A DNA stretch of 49,370 nt from an uncultured Lachnospiraceae bacterium (GCA_902786205.1 CADABQ010000024.1:1-49370); one strand, 5' to 3'. Positions 33,705 to 42,532 are shown, counted from the first letter of the stretch. The notes: generated by a model not told the origin, from the letters alone. Numbers and translations are program-made.

Positions 33705-34259
33705 TCATTTCTCCCAGTCTAATTTCTTATATAAATCATTTCTGGTTCGATATAATTTACTCTTTACCGTTTGCGGTTTCATTTGCAACAATTTTGCAAT
33801 TTCAGGAATACGAAGTTCCATCGTATAATATAAATAGAAAATCTTTTGAACTTCATCCGATTTCATCTTTAATAACTCCTGCACCTTAGCTACCATTTCT
33901 TCCCTATAAAACATTTCTTCTATATTCTCTTGAGGGTCAATGGTAGTTAAAAGTTCTTCCTGCTCATAAATTTCCTTTTCATCTATGTAGACTTTGTGTG
34001 GTATCCTATCCCAAAAGGAATAATATTTCGCAATTTTTTTACGGCACAAACTAATTAGAAAACTTTCTTCCTTTTTGAAATATGCCCTTCCTTTTTTCAC
34101 CAACACCTGATAAAACTCCAAATATACTTCCTGTAAAATATCATTTACATCTGCAAAATTCTTACATTTTGAAATCAAGTATAGCGTTACACCTCGATTT
34201 GTTTCACTATATACTTCATCAAAATAGAGATTTACTTCTTTTATTATCTGGCCAGCCAA
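33705..34259 (-). CDS. ECF-type RNA polymerase sigma factor
   Basis: 184 aa. Region 2: LISKCKNFADVNDILQEVYLEFYQ; region 4: KVQELLKMKSDEVQKIFYLYYTMELRIPEIAKLLQMKPQTVKSKLYRTRNDLYKKL. No ATG is available near the start; TTG at 34259 with GGAGGG upstream is the likely start. It is followed 15 bases later by its probable anti-sigma factor. Confidence 0.9.
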   Translation of the reverse strand: MAGQIIKEVNLYFDEVYSETNRGVTLYLISKCKNFADVNDILQEVYLEFYQVLVKKGRAYFKKEESFLISLCRKKIAKYYSFWDRIPHKVYIDEKEIYEQEELLTTIDPQENIEEMFYREEMVAKVQELLKMKSDEVQKIFYLYYTMELRIPEIAKLLQMKPQTVKSKLYRTRNDLYKKLDWEK

Positions 34260-34284
34260 TCTTTTTATTCCCTCCTTTCAATTA

Positions 34285-34314
34285 TGTAGTGGCTATTTGA
34301 ACAAAAATGGTTGC
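34285..34314 (-). promoter_or_regulatory. candidate ECF-dependent (self) promoter
   Basis: Minus strand GCAACC (34309-34314), 16 bases, CCACTACA (34285-34292), about 26 bases before the sigma start. GCAACC-type -35 boxes are common for ECF sigma factors. Caution: GCAACC is also part of the R4 repeat arm, so the match could come from the repeat. Confidence 0.4.
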
Positions 34315-34440
34315 ATACTTTTTGCAAAAAAATCCTTACCTATCCATATATATTGGCAACAATCCTCCTAACGCATCTGTGCACGTCACTGTGAAATGTT
34401 TTCCACTATAGGACACAGCCTTTTTCTATAGAGCAAAAAA
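34309..34440 (-). repeat. R4 post-terminator module after the PilZ gene
   Basis: Minus strand after the PilZ terminator: CTCTATAGAAA ... TCCTATAGTG, GACGTGCACAGATGCG, AGGAGGATTGTTGC, then TTTGCAAAAAGTATGCAACC. Same module order as 32395, with an insertion before the last hairpin. It lies upstream of the ECF sigma gene. Confidence 0.6.
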
Positions 34441-34442
34441 AA

Positions 34443-34462
34443 CGCCACAAAAAACCGTGGCG
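34443..34462 (-). terminator. intrinsic terminator of the PilZ gene
   Basis: Stem CGCCAC/GTGGCG with an 8-base loop and TTTTTTTT on the minus strand (A-run 34433-34442). About 95 bases after the PilZ stop. Confidence 0.82.
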
Positions 34463-34556
34463 CCTTACGCATATCCTTTTACTTTTCTTTAAAACGAATC
34501 CAATATGAAACTATAAAAAGTATGAAACTTTTACTCCTCTATGTAACAAAACAATT

Positions 34557-34901
34557 TTAACGATGAAGACTAGCCTCGTAATCATCGATTTTGTTTGCCA
34601 GAAATGGTGCTAACCCAACAAATTCTGCACCATAATAATTTTCATTCTCCAGTACCTCTCCTCGGACAATATGAATGACTGCATAAAAATAATCATTTTC
34701 TGCCAACCGAATTTTTCCATCAAAGTAATAATCCAATGGTAATTTCGCTTTTGACACAAATCCAATCCCCGATTTAGATATATCTGTTACCGTAATCTGT
34801 GTATCTACATCTTCAATAATTACATAATCCTGTTTATAAATTTTCTTAATTTCTAAACTCAACTCAATTGGTAATCTTTTATACTTTCTTCGTTCAACCA
34901 T
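34557..34901 (-). CDS. PilZ domain protein
   Basis: 114 aa, a stand-alone PilZ domain. The N-terminal RRKYKRLP contains the Arg-x3-Arg switch and DISKSGIGF the (D/N)xSxxG motif that together bind cyclic di-GMP. GGGAGGA precedes the ATG. No diguanylate cyclase is nearby. It is a single-gene unit. Confidence 0.92.
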   Translation of the reverse strand: MVERRKYKRLPIELSLEIKKIYKQDYVIIEDVDTQITVTDISKSGIGFVSKAKLPLDYYFDGKIRLAENDYFYAVIHIVRGEVLENENYYGAEFVGLAPFLANKIDDYEASLHR

Positions 34902-35206
34902 ATCAATTCCTCCCTACCCTAATGCACCAAACTGCATTCTCCTCAACAACGATGCCAAGACATCGCCTCATTGAGATGCCTCATTAATGAAAAGTTATCT
35001 TGTGAAGTTTTACCAGATAACAATGTGCCAGCGCACTAGTATATTGTATCCTTACTTTACATATTTTTTCATAAAACAAACATACCTACTTTGCAGGCAC
35101 TAAAATAATGGTGCATTTAAAAAATGCCAAGTATTAATCTATAAAATATTATACCACATTGTAATGATACCTTTCAATGTAATTCGTCTGTTTTTATTAC
35201 AAGATA
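34902..35206. other. intergenic stretch upstream of the PilZ gene
   Basis: AT-rich, no supported gene. The 34950-35000 part contains short repeats of GATGCC(T)CATT type. No clear promoter is called. Confidence 0.4.
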
Positions 35207-35233
35207 GTAACAGTTCAGCCGGGTACATTCATA
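35207..35233 (+). repeat. R2 half copy
   Basis: GTAACAGTTCAGCCGGG followed by TACATTCATAACA matches the left half of R2 copies at 18649 and 19364. No right arm is present; the NlpC/P60 terminator begins 5 bases later. Confidence 0.65.
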
Positions 35234-35237
35234 ACAC

Positions 35238-35273
35238 AAAAAAGGTATGCCACATACATGGCATACCTTTTTA
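35238..35273 (-). terminator. intrinsic terminator of the NlpC/P60 gene
   Basis: Stem AAAGGTATGCCA/TGGCATACCTTT with a short loop and a T-run on the minus strand, about 20 bases after the gene. Confidence 0.88.
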
Positions 35274-35290
35274 TAATAAGAACTAACTCT

Positions 35291-36694
35291 CTAGTTTAAA
35301 ATTCTCTTTACGCAATATACACTTCTATAACTTACTGATTTTGTACAAATACCTTCTCTCTTACATGCAGCATTTACAATTCGTCCACCACCAATATAAA
35401 TTCCAACATGGTTGACAGAACCACCTCTTGCATAGAATACAAGATCTCCAGGTTGTGCTTCTGAAAGACTTACCTTTCTACCATAACCAGCCTGTGATGC
35501 TGAACTATGAGGTAAAGATACACCAAAATGTGCATACACTGACATTACGAAACCAGAACAATCTGCTCCATTTGTCAAACTTGTTCCTCCCCATACATAT
35601 GGATTTCCAACAAACTGTAATGCATAATTTACTACTGCCGAACCAGAACCAGAACTCTTTGTCGAACTAGATGTACTTGAAGAACTTGTCTTGCTTGATG
35701 AAGAACTCTTGCTTGATGAAGAACTCTTGCTTGATGAAGAACTACGTTTACTTGATGAACTAGTTGAGCTACTGCGACTTGATGAGTTGCTAGTACTTGA
35801 TGAACTAGTTGAAGTAGTTCTGTTGCTTGACGAACTGCTATTAGAAGCACTATTCTGTGCTGCTCTTCTTGCTTTCTCTTCAGCTTTCGCTGCTTCTTCT
35901 GCTTCTTTTTCCTTACGAAGCTTTTCTTTTTCTTCCTGAATTGAAATAGCATGTTCAAACTCATAATCTACATCAACATAATCTTTTGAAACATACCCTT
36001 TAATATCTTCACCATCAATAGAAATCTTTACCCATTCGTCATTTTCGCTAACAACAGAATAAGACTCTCCTTCTGGAATCATAGTCAGGCAATCCGAAGT
36101 AGTATTTGCTTTTTCTCTTACTTTCAATGTTGTAGTTGTAACTTTAGCCTTTTTTGTACCATATGCATCTGCAACTTTTTCTGCACGATCACCAATTGCA
36201 AGAAGACTTGCACTTACATAACCAGTACAACTTCCTGACTGAACCTTAACCCATTCTCCATCATTTGAAAGAACGGTCGCTGCTGCACCTCTGTATAATT
36301 TTCCAATCACTTTACTATCTGTAGATTTCTTCTTGCGGATATTTACATACTCGCTAGCTACAGAAATAGCTGTATTTGCATATTTAGAACTATCTTCTAA
36401 CATCTCTGTTACTGCTGCACCCGATAATGCCGCACCTGATACTGCGCTCGGAGATGCTACCGTCACAATGCTTGAAGACGAATACTCTGTATTCGTAACT
36501 GCACCATTTGTAACTGTATCATTTGTAGCCGTTGTATCATCTGAACAATATTTATCTAAAGTTATAGAGATTCCTGCTAAACCTTTTTCTGCATTGAGTG
36601 TTGCCGAAGATATCTTTGGTCCACCTACCGTTGCAACGATAGCTAATGCTACACCTCCACAAAAGGTAGCCTTAACTATTGAAGATTTTTTCAT
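35291..36694 (-). CDS. secreted NlpC/P60 cell-wall hydrolase with two SH3 domains
   Basis: 467 aa. Signal peptide (ATFCGGVALAIVATVGG), then two bacterial SH3 domains (about 112-165 with YVNIRKKKSTDSKVIGKLY; about 183-240 with TTLKVREKANTTSDCL), a charged coiled helix (EEKEKLRKEKEAEEAAKAEEK), a long Ser-rich linker, and a C-terminal NlpC/P60 peptidase: catalytic Cys in GADCSGFVM, His in VNHVGIYIG, and Asn in IVNAAC as third residue. It probably cuts peptide stems of peptidoglycan. The linker DNA holds three perfect 18-bp tandem repeats at 35691-35744. Confidence 0.95.
   Translation of the reverse strand: MKKSSIVKATFCGGVALAIVATVGGPKISSATLNAEKGLAGISITLDKYCSDDTTATNDTVTNGAVTNTEYSSSSIVTVASPSAVSGAALSGAAVTEMLEDSSKYANTAISVASEYVNIRKKKSTDSKVIGKLYRGAAATVLSNDGEWVKVQSGSCTGYVSASLLAIGDRAEKVADAYGTKKAKVTTTTLKVREKANTTSDCLTMIPEGESYSVVSENDEWVKISIDGEDIKGYVSKDYVDVDYEFEHAISIQEEKEKLRKEKEAEEAAKAEEKARRAAQNSASNSSSSSNRTTSTSSSSTSNSSSRSSSTSSSSKRSSSSSKSSSSSKSSSSSKTSSSSTSSSTKSSGSGSAVVNYALQFVGNPYVWGGTSLTNGADCSGFVMSVYAHFGVSLPHSSASQAGYGRKVSLSEAQPGDLVFYARGGSVNHVGIYIGGGRIVNAACKREGICTKSVSYRSVYCVKRILN
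35691..35744 (-). repeat. 18-bp tandem repeat in the Ser-rich linker
   Basis: Three perfect copies of CTTGCTTGATGAAGAACT (plus strand) code for SSSSKS units in the NlpC/P60 linker. Being a multiple of three, copy-number change would alter linker length without a frameshift. Confidence 0.85.
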
Positions 36695-36761
36695 TTGTTA
36701 ATCACTCCATTTCTTCTTTTTTACATAATTATTAACTTTTAATTACAACATTTCAAAGCTT

Positions 36762-36790
36762 ATTATACAGAATAGCATCCTCTTTGTCAA
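36762..36790 (-). promoter_or_regulatory. sigma-A promoter of the NlpC/P60 gene
   Basis: Minus strand TTGACA (36785-36790), 17-base spacer, TATAAT (36762-36767): perfect consensus, with a leader of about 60 bases. Confidence 0.87.
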
Positions 36791-36974
36791 GTTAATGGGG
36801 TTTTTCTTGAAAAAGTGCATAAATTGTCGCTTGATTTTTAAATATTTTTATAATATATTACAAAACAGGATTTGTAACTTAAAATCCCCCTTGTCATGCT
36901 TTAGGCAATATTACAAACAATATAAACTATTTTTTGTTTATATCTCTTTTCTTCAATTTTTATAAAACAAAAAA

Positions 36975-37012
36975 ACAGGTACTTTTTTCGATTTTATCCA
37001 AAAAATACCTGT
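36975..37012. terminator. terminator after the CPBP gene
   Basis: Stem ACAGGTA/TACCTGT extended by CTTTTTT/AAAAAA pairing around an 11-base loop; T-runs leave on both strands. It lies about 160 bases after the CPBP stop; no gene is seen between. Confidence 0.75.
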
Positions 37013-37170
37013 CTTTTTCCCATTTTTTTACTTATTTCTACTTTTGTATCATCCCTGGATAGCAAGTCTTTCTATCTTTTCGTTCTGTTTTTGCCCTTTT
37101 TATGCAAAAAATCCATTTTATCTACACAAATAGAATCTTTATTCTATAACACAAAATGCAACAATTTCTA

Positions 37171-38133
37171 TCATACTCTTATTTGGGACAAACAAATAAA
37201 TACTACACATATTACAATCACCACAATAAGTTCCGGAGAACAAATACTTCCCTCTCCTTTTAAGGATTGCTTCAATGATGCAATAGCATTTTCTCTCTGC
37301 TCTATTTTTGTGATCCCTATTAGTAATAACGCAAGTATTACAACACAAAAGGCAGATGCAACAAGCAGATATTTCAGTATATTACCATCTGCGGCAACAC
37401 TTTCCGCTGCTTTTACCTCTAATGTTCCCTGTTGTTTATATACCACTGCACTGGCAATTATCGAAGTTCCATTAATAATGAAATGCATAAAAATGGAACT
37501 TAAAATAGAACCTGTCGCTTCATTTAAACATACAAATAGTAAACCGATTACAATTGCATAAGACATCTGATTGATATTCATATGAAACATTCCGAATAAA
37601 AGTGCAGTCATAATGAGAGCCTTTATAAATCCATTTTTTTTATAAGAGTTATACATAACGCCGCGAAATATAGTTTCTTCAACAATACATGGAATTAGTG
37701 CAACTGCTATCACACATAGGATAAGAGGATAGTTTTCCAAAATGTTTTCTACTGTTGTATCAATTAAGTTTTCAGAAACACGCAACGATAAGTAATTACA
37801 TAAGGATATAATCGGATAGGATACATATGCAAACACTATAATCAAAATCCAAGTAAGTGGTTTTAGCATCTTTATGCGCAAAAACTCTACTATATTTATC
37901 TTATTTTTAACAAAATAAACAATAGAAGGTGCCAGTAGCGCAATTTGTCCTGCTAATAATAAAAACATAGAATCTTCTAAAAAAGGCAACTTCTTGCCCC
38001 ATAATGAGGCAAAAAGTTGTAACAAAGACGGAGCTCCTATATAACATAGTACTGTAGTTAGCAAAAGAGTATTTGCTTTTACAGCCAAAGTACGATTCTT
38101 ACTTAACTCAACTCCATTTATATTTTCCTGCAA
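37171..38133 (-). CDS. CPBP-family intramembrane metalloprotease
   Basis: 320 aa, about eight transmembrane segments. The Abi/CPBP motifs are present: EETIFRGVMYN (motif 1, paired Glu and Arg), LLFGMFHMNINQ (motif 2, His) and SSIFMHFIIN (motif 3, His/Asn). Such enzymes cleave prenylated or membrane peptides or give immunity to bacteriocins; the substrate here is unknown. The start is TTG 38133 with AGGAG 8 bases upstream. ridA ends 12 bases upstream, so the two are probably cotranscribed. Confidence 0.92.
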   Translation of the reverse strand: MQENINGVELSKNRTLAVKANTLLLTTVLCYIGAPSLLQLFASLWGKKLPFLEDSMFLLLAGQIALLAPSIVYFVKNKINIVEFLRIKMLKPLTWILIIVFAYVSYPIISLCNYLSLRVSENLIDTTVENILENYPLILCVIAVALIPCIVEETIFRGVMYNSYKKNGFIKALIMTALLFGMFHMNINQMSYAIVIGLLFVCLNEATGSILSSIFMHFIINGTSIIASAVVYKQQGTLEVKAAESVAADGNILKYLLVASAFCVVILALLLIGITKIEQRENAIASLKQSLKGEGSICSPELIVVIVICVVFICLSQIRV

Positions 38134-38145
38134 TCTTTCACTCTC

Positions 38146-38526
38146 CTAGCCTTTTATTCCAATTGCTTCAATTTCAATCAAAACATCCTTAGGAAGTCTT
38201 GCTACTTCTACACAAGAACGTGCTGGAAATTGTGATGTGAAATATTTTGCATATACTTCATTTACTTTTCCGAAATCATCCATATTTTTAATAAATACTG
38301 TTGTTTTAATTACATTTTCCATAGAAACTCCAGATGCTTCCAATAAGGCTTTTAAGTTTCCAATTGCCTGATCTGCCTGTTCTTCAATGCCACCTGTTAC
38401 TAATTCTCCAGTTGCAGGAATGATTGGAATCACACCTGATGTAAATACCATTCCATTTACCTCGATTGCCTGTGAATATGGTCCGATTGCCTGTGGTGCT
38501 TTATCTGTTGCGATAATGTTCTTCAT
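38146..38526 (-). CDS. ridA: RidA family enamine/imine deaminase
   Basis: 126 aa, the standard length. Clears reactive 2-aminoacrylate and related enamines from PLP enzymes. Motifs: APQAIGPYSQAIEVNGMVFTSG, the catalytic Arg in FPARSCVEVARLPKDVLIEIEAI. AAAGGAAG precedes the ATG. An R3 hairpin lies 31 bases upstream of the start. Confidence 0.96.
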   Translation of the reverse strand: MKNIIATDKAPQAIGPYSQAIEVNGMVFTSGVIPIIPATGELVTGGIEEQADQAIGNLKALLEASGVSMENVIKTTVFIKNMDDFGKVNEVYAKYFTSQFPARSCVEVARLPKDVLIEIEAIGIKG

Positions 38527-38557
38527 AATAATATACTTCCTTTCTTTCTAACTATAA

Positions 38558-38595
38558 CTCAAGTGGATATTCGAAATCCACTCTACTACTTGCTC
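38558..38595 (-). repeat. R3 leader hairpin, copy 4
   Basis: Minus strand GAGCAAGTAGTAGAGTGGAT, TTCGAAT loop, ATCCACTTGAG. Stem changes are compensated (AGTGGAT with ATCCACT), which suggests that the hairpin is selected. It is in the ridA leader. Confidence 0.75.
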
Positions 38596-38696
38596 ATAAC
38601 ACTATTCGCTGGTAGTGTTAAAATATTAAAATGCCCAAATGGGTACACACATAAAACCCATTACCTTTCTTTGGTATTATATGAGCAAAACTAGCC

Positions 38697-40133
38697 TTAT
38701 TTTTCTAAGATTTCTGTTAAAATCTGATTTACCATACCAGGATCTGCCTTTCCTTTCATCTCCTTCATGGTCTGTCCAACTAAGAAACCAATGGCTTTCT
38801 TTTTACCATTGCGATAGTCTTCTACAGATTGTGGATTTGCCTCTACGATCTTCTCAATCGTACTACGCAATGCGCCCTCATCATTGACTGTTTTCAATCC
38901 ATGTTCTTCTACATATTTTTCCGGATCAATATCTTCCTCAAATACATGTTCAAATACTTCTTTTGCAACGGTACTATTAATGGCTTTTGCATCTGTAAGT
39001 GCTACTAATTTCGCCAAATTTTCCGGTGAGAATTTAATATCTTCCGCTTCCATATCATGTTCTTTTAAAAGACGCATCGTTTCAACCATAAGCCAGTTGG
39101 AAACTTTTTTAGCTGAATGACAAATTTCAACCGTCTTTTCAAATATATCTGCCATATGCTTTGAACTGGTTATGACGGAAATATCATATTCTGGAAGCTC
39201 ATATTCTTTTGCGTAACGAGCCATCTTTTCATCACGAAGTTCTGGTTGACGACTCTTTATTTCCTCTAGCCATTCATCACTGATAATAATTGGAACTAAA
39301 TCTGGGTCTGGGAAATAACGATAATCCTGTGCATCTTCTTTCGAACGCATAGCATAAGAATATTCTTTTGTATCATCCCATCTTCTTGTTTCCTGAATCA
39401 CTTCCTCACCAGATTCAAGCAAATCAATCTGACGTTCTCTTTCTGCCTCAATGGCTCTGGCAATCGCCTTGAAAGAGTTTAGGTTCTTCATCTCAGTTCT
39501 TGTACCAAATTCTGTTGCCCCAACTTCTCGAACAGATAGGTTTACGTCTGCACGCATAGAACCCTCATTTAATTTACAATCTGAAGCTCCTAAATACTGA
39601 ATAATCAAACGAAGTTTTTCCAAATAGGCAATTACTTCATCCGCAGAACGCATGTCTGGTTCTGATACAATTTCTATCAATGGCACACCAGAACGGTTAA
39701 AATCAACTAATGAGCAGTCTCCCCACTCATCATGTACAAGCTTTCCTGCATCTTCTTCCATATGGATCTCATGAATCCCAATTGCCTTTTTTCCCTGTTC
39801 TGTCTCAATCTCTACTTTACCATTTCGACAAATTGGCAAGTATAGCTGGGAAATCTGGTAGTTTTGTGGATTATCTGGATAGAAATAGTTTTTACGGTCA
39901 AACTTTCCATTTTTTGTAATGGTACAGTTTGTTGCAAGACCTACTGCAATTGCATATTCTACAACCTGTTTGTTCAACACTGGAAGAGAACCTGGCATAC
40001 CTGTACATACTGGACAGGTGTGTGTATTAGGTGCTCCACCGAAAGCAGTGCTGCACGAACAGAATATCTTTGTCTTTGTCGCCAGTTCCACATGGACTTC
40101 AAGTCCAATGACTGTTTCGTATTCCTTACTCAT
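38697..40133 (-). CDS. gatB: Asp/Glu-tRNA amidotransferase subunit B
   Basis: 478 aa from ATG 40133 (GGAGG 5 bases upstream; an in-frame ATG 40145 lies before it). GatB binds mischarged tRNA and phosphorylates it. Motifs: YETVIGLEVHVEL, the zinc set CSCSTAFGGAPNTHTCPVC, PGSLPVLN, YFYPDNPQNYQISQ, and a C-terminal YqeY-like domain. Last gene of the gatC-zinc ribbon-gatA-gatB operon. Confidence 0.97.
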   Translation of the reverse strand: MSKEYETVIGLEVHVELATKTKIFCSCSTAFGGAPNTHTCPVCTGMPGSLPVLNKQVVEYAIAVGLATNCTITKNGKFDRKNYFYPDNPQNYQISQLYLPICRNGKVEIETEQGKKAIGIHEIHMEEDAGKLVHDEWGDCSLVDFNRSGVPLIEIVSEPDMRSADEVIAYLEKLRLIIQYLGASDCKLNEGSMRADVNLSVREVGATEFGTRTEMKNLNSFKAIARAIEAERERQIDLLESGEEVIQETRRWDDTKEYSYAMRSKEDAQDYRYFPDPDLVPIIISDEWLEEIKSRQPELRDEKMARYAKEYELPEYDISVITSSKHMADIFEKTVEICHSAKKVSNWLMVETMRLLKEHDMEAEDIKFSPENLAKLVALTDAKAINSTVAKEVFEHVFEEDIDPEKYVEEHGLKTVNDEGALRSTIEKIVEANPQSVEDYRNGKKKAIGFLVGQTMKEMKGKADPGMVNQILTEILEK

Positions 40134-40173
40134 GTCAACCTCCATCTATTTTTACTTATCTAACTTTTCCTAC

Positions 40174-41631
40174 TTATTTATCAAAAGGACTCTGATAACT
40201 TCTTGTCTGTTCAAATGCATACGCTGCACGTAAAATTTTCTTTTCCTGGAAACAGTCTCCAATCAACTGTACACCAATTGGTAATCCTTTGCTGTCTACT
40301 CCACATGGAACAGATATACCAGGTAATCCAGCCAAATTCACTGAAATCGTATAAATATCACCTAAATACATCTTAATTGGATCACTCAGACTAGACCCAA
40401 TCTTTGGTGCTGTTGTAGGTGCCGCTGGTCCTAAAATCATATCATATTTTGAAAATGCTTTATCAAATTCCTGTTTTATCAATGCTTTTGTACGAAGGGC
40501 TTTCAAATAGTAAGCATCGTAATAACCAGAGCTTAATACAAAAGAACCCAACATAATTCTACGTTTTACTTCCGCACCAAATCCCTCGGAACGTGTTTTT
40601 TTGTACATGTTGTGCAATCCATTGTAGTCCTCTGCACGATATCCATATTTTACACCATCAAAACGAGCAAGATTTGAGCTTGCCTCTGCATCTGCAATTA
40701 CATAGTAAGCAGGAATTGCATAATCAATTAATCCTAAATCAAACTCTTCTAAAATAGCACCTTTTTTCTCTAATTCCTTTGCGGCAGCCATAACCGCATC
40801 TGAAACTTCCTTGTCAAGTCCTTCTCCAAAATATCCTTTTGGAATACCAATCTTCATTCCTTTTACATCATCTACTAATGCAGATGTAAAATCATAAGAG
40901 TCTCTCTTATAGGAAGTGCTGTCCTTTTTATCATAAGAAGCAATTGTCTCTAATATCGTAGCACAGTCTGTTACATCTTTTGCCACTGGTCCAATCTGGT
41001 CTAAAGAAGAACCATAAGCAATTAAACCATATCGTGATACCGTACCATAGGTTGGTTTAATACCTGCCACACCACAAAATGAACTTGGCTGACGGATAGA
41101 ACCACCCGTATCTGAACCCAATGCAAAGAAACATTCATTTGCAGAAACGGCAGTACAAGAACCACCTGAAGATCCTCCAGGTACATGTTCTGTATTCCAT
41201 GGGTTTCTCGTCACACCATAAGCAGAGGTTTCTGTGGTACTTCCCATAGCAAATTCATCCATATTTGTCTTTCCAACAACAATTGCTCCTGCTTTTTCTA
41301 AGTTTAATACAGCTTCCGCAGTATAGGTTGGATAGAAGTTTTCCAAAATCTTAGAACTACAGGTAGTGAGGATTCCCTCTGTACACATATTATCTTTAAT
41401 CGCTACCGGTACACCTGCAAGAGGACCGCTAATTACTCCCTCTTCTATCTGTTTTTGTACCTTTTGGGCACGCTCCATAGCACCCTCTTTATCCACAGTA
41501 ACATAACTATGAATGGTATCATCCATTTTATCAATCTGTGCTAATACTGCCTGTACGGCTTCCACCGCATTTGTCTCTTTTGCCTGTATCTTTTTTCCAA
41601 GCTCTACAGCAGTTAAGTTTAACAAATCCAC
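40174..41631 (-). CDS. gatA: Asp/Glu-tRNA amidotransferase subunit A
   Basis: 485 aa amidase-signature enzyme that releases ammonia from glutamine. Catalytic Lys in VAIKDNM, the Ser triad region GGSSGGSCTAVSA and GSDTGGSIRQPSSFCG, and GLIAYGSSLDQIGP. The start is GTG 41631 with AGGAGG 8 bases upstream. It lies between the zinc-ribbon gene (18-base gap) and gatB (40-base gap). Confidence 0.97.
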   Translation of the reverse strand: MDLLNLTAVELGKKIQAKETNAVEAVQAVLAQIDKMDDTIHSYVTVDKEGAMERAQKVQKQIEEGVISGPLAGVPVAIKDNMCTEGILTTCSSKILENFYPTYTAEAVLNLEKAGAIVVGKTNMDEFAMGSTTETSAYGVTRNPWNTEHVPGGSSGGSCTAVSANECFFALGSDTGGSIRQPSSFCGVAGIKPTYGTVSRYGLIAYGSSLDQIGPVAKDVTDCATILETIASYDKKDSTSYKRDSYDFTSALVDDVKGMKIGIPKGYFGEGLDKEVSDAVMAAAKELEKKGAILEEFDLGLIDYAIPAYYVIADAEASSNLARFDGVKYGYRAEDYNGLHNMYKKTRSEGFGAEVKRRIMLGSFVLSSGYYDAYYLKALRTKALIKQEFDKAFSKYDMILGPAAPTTAPKIGSSLSDPIKMYLGDIYTISVNLAGLPGISVPCGVDSKGLPIGVQLIGDCFQEKKILRAAYAFEQTRSYQSPFDK

Positions 41632-41649
41632 GCTCTTTTCCTCCTGTTA

Positions 41650-42114
41650 TTATTTTCTTTTTAACCATTCTTTTACAAACATTTCATCCTTATTCTTTGA
41701 TGCAACCTTTTTTTTAGGTTTTTCACCAAGATTTTCGTTAAAAAATGCTTTTTTTACATCTCCCGCCAATATCTTCATACATTCCGGGCAATATCTTCCG
41801 TAACGAATATCACAACCACACCGTTCACATTTAATGTAAACTGACGCACCATCTGGTATTTCCAATCTACCAGTTTTAAGGAACGTGTCAATAGTCGCTA
41901 TAGCAACTCCAGTTTTTTCAGCTAAAATAACTGCTGGCTGCCTTCCATTCTCTTCAATATATTTTTTTACTTTTCCAAAATCATCATATTCTAAATTTTT
42001 GCATACTGTACATTCATAGGTTCCACTACAAACCGGTTTTAATTCTCCCCCACATTTGCTGCAAAACCATGGTTTATGCAATTTTAATTCTTCCTGTTTT
42101 CCCATTAGCTTCAC
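41650..42114 (-). CDS. zinc-ribbon / helix-turn-helix protein, YvyF-like
   Basis: 154 aa. N-terminal zinc ribbon (WFCSKCGGE ... YECTVCKN), a central winged-helix-like part (VKKYIEENGRQPAVILAEKTGVAIATIDTFLKTGRLE is given here in pieces: the recognition region is about residues 52-78), then a second ribbon (KCERCGCDI ... YCPECM) and a basic tail. This layout recalls the YvyF/TIGR03826 flagellar-operon proteins. GTG 42114 has AGGGG 7 bases upstream and is preferred to ATG 42105. It lies inside the gatCAB operon, which suggests a link with translation or simply shared expression. Confidence 0.75.
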   Translation of the reverse strand: MKLMGKQEELKLHKPWFCSKCGGELKPVCSGTYECTVCKNLEYDDFGKVKKYIEENGRQPAVILAEKTGVAIATIDTFLKTGRLEIPDGASVYIKCERCGCDIRYGRYCPECMKILAGDVKKAFFNENLGEKPKKKVASKNKDEMFVKEWLKRK

Positions 42115-42135
42115 CAGCTTTCCCCTTACTATACT

Positions 42136-42429
42136 TTATTCTACTGTCTTTGGAACAACAAAACTTCCATCTTTCTCTTCTGGTGCATTTTTCAAAATTG
42201 CATCTCTTTCATCCCCATTTTCCACAATATCTTCACGAAATACATTATTAACAGGAAATACATGGGACATAGGCTCTACTGCTGAAGTATCTAATTCGTT
42301 TAGTTGATCAATATAATCTAACATGCTTCCCATATCCTTCTTTGCCTGTTCCTTCTCTTCGTCAGAAAGCTCAAGTTTTGCAAGAATACCTACATACTCT
42401 ATCGTCTCATCTGAAATTATATTTGCCAT
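42136..42429 (-). CDS. gatC: Asp/Glu-tRNA amidotransferase subunit C
   Basis: 97 aa from ATG 42429 with AGGAG 7 bases upstream; the frame extends further upstream but the family begins here ([18 protein letters not shown]). GatC is the belt that stabilises GatA-GatB; motifs [15 protein letters not shown] and [14 protein letters not shown] are typical. First gene of the operon. Confidence 0.96.
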   Translation of the reverse strand: MANIISDETIEYVGILAKLELSDEEKEQAKKDMGSMLDYIDQLNELDTSAVEPMSHVFPVNNVFREDIVENGDERDAILKNAPEEKDGSFVVPKTVE

Positions 42430-42532
42430 CTCACTTCTCCTTTCACCATTTGTTTTTATAAATACACTTATAGAACATTCTATATTATTTAGCATATTTT
42501 CTCTACTCTATTCTAATGTGATTCGCTAAAGA

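Noticed and set aside
34285..34314. Firm assignment of an ECF autoregulatory promoter
   Set aside because: The GCAACC box overlaps the R4 hairpin arm, so it is listed only as a low-confidence candidate.
35632..35964. Alternative-frame reading frames over the Ser-rich linker on both strands
   Set aside because: They arise from the 18-bp and Ser-codon repeats (Leu/Asp/Glu-rich on the other strand) and have no initiation signals.
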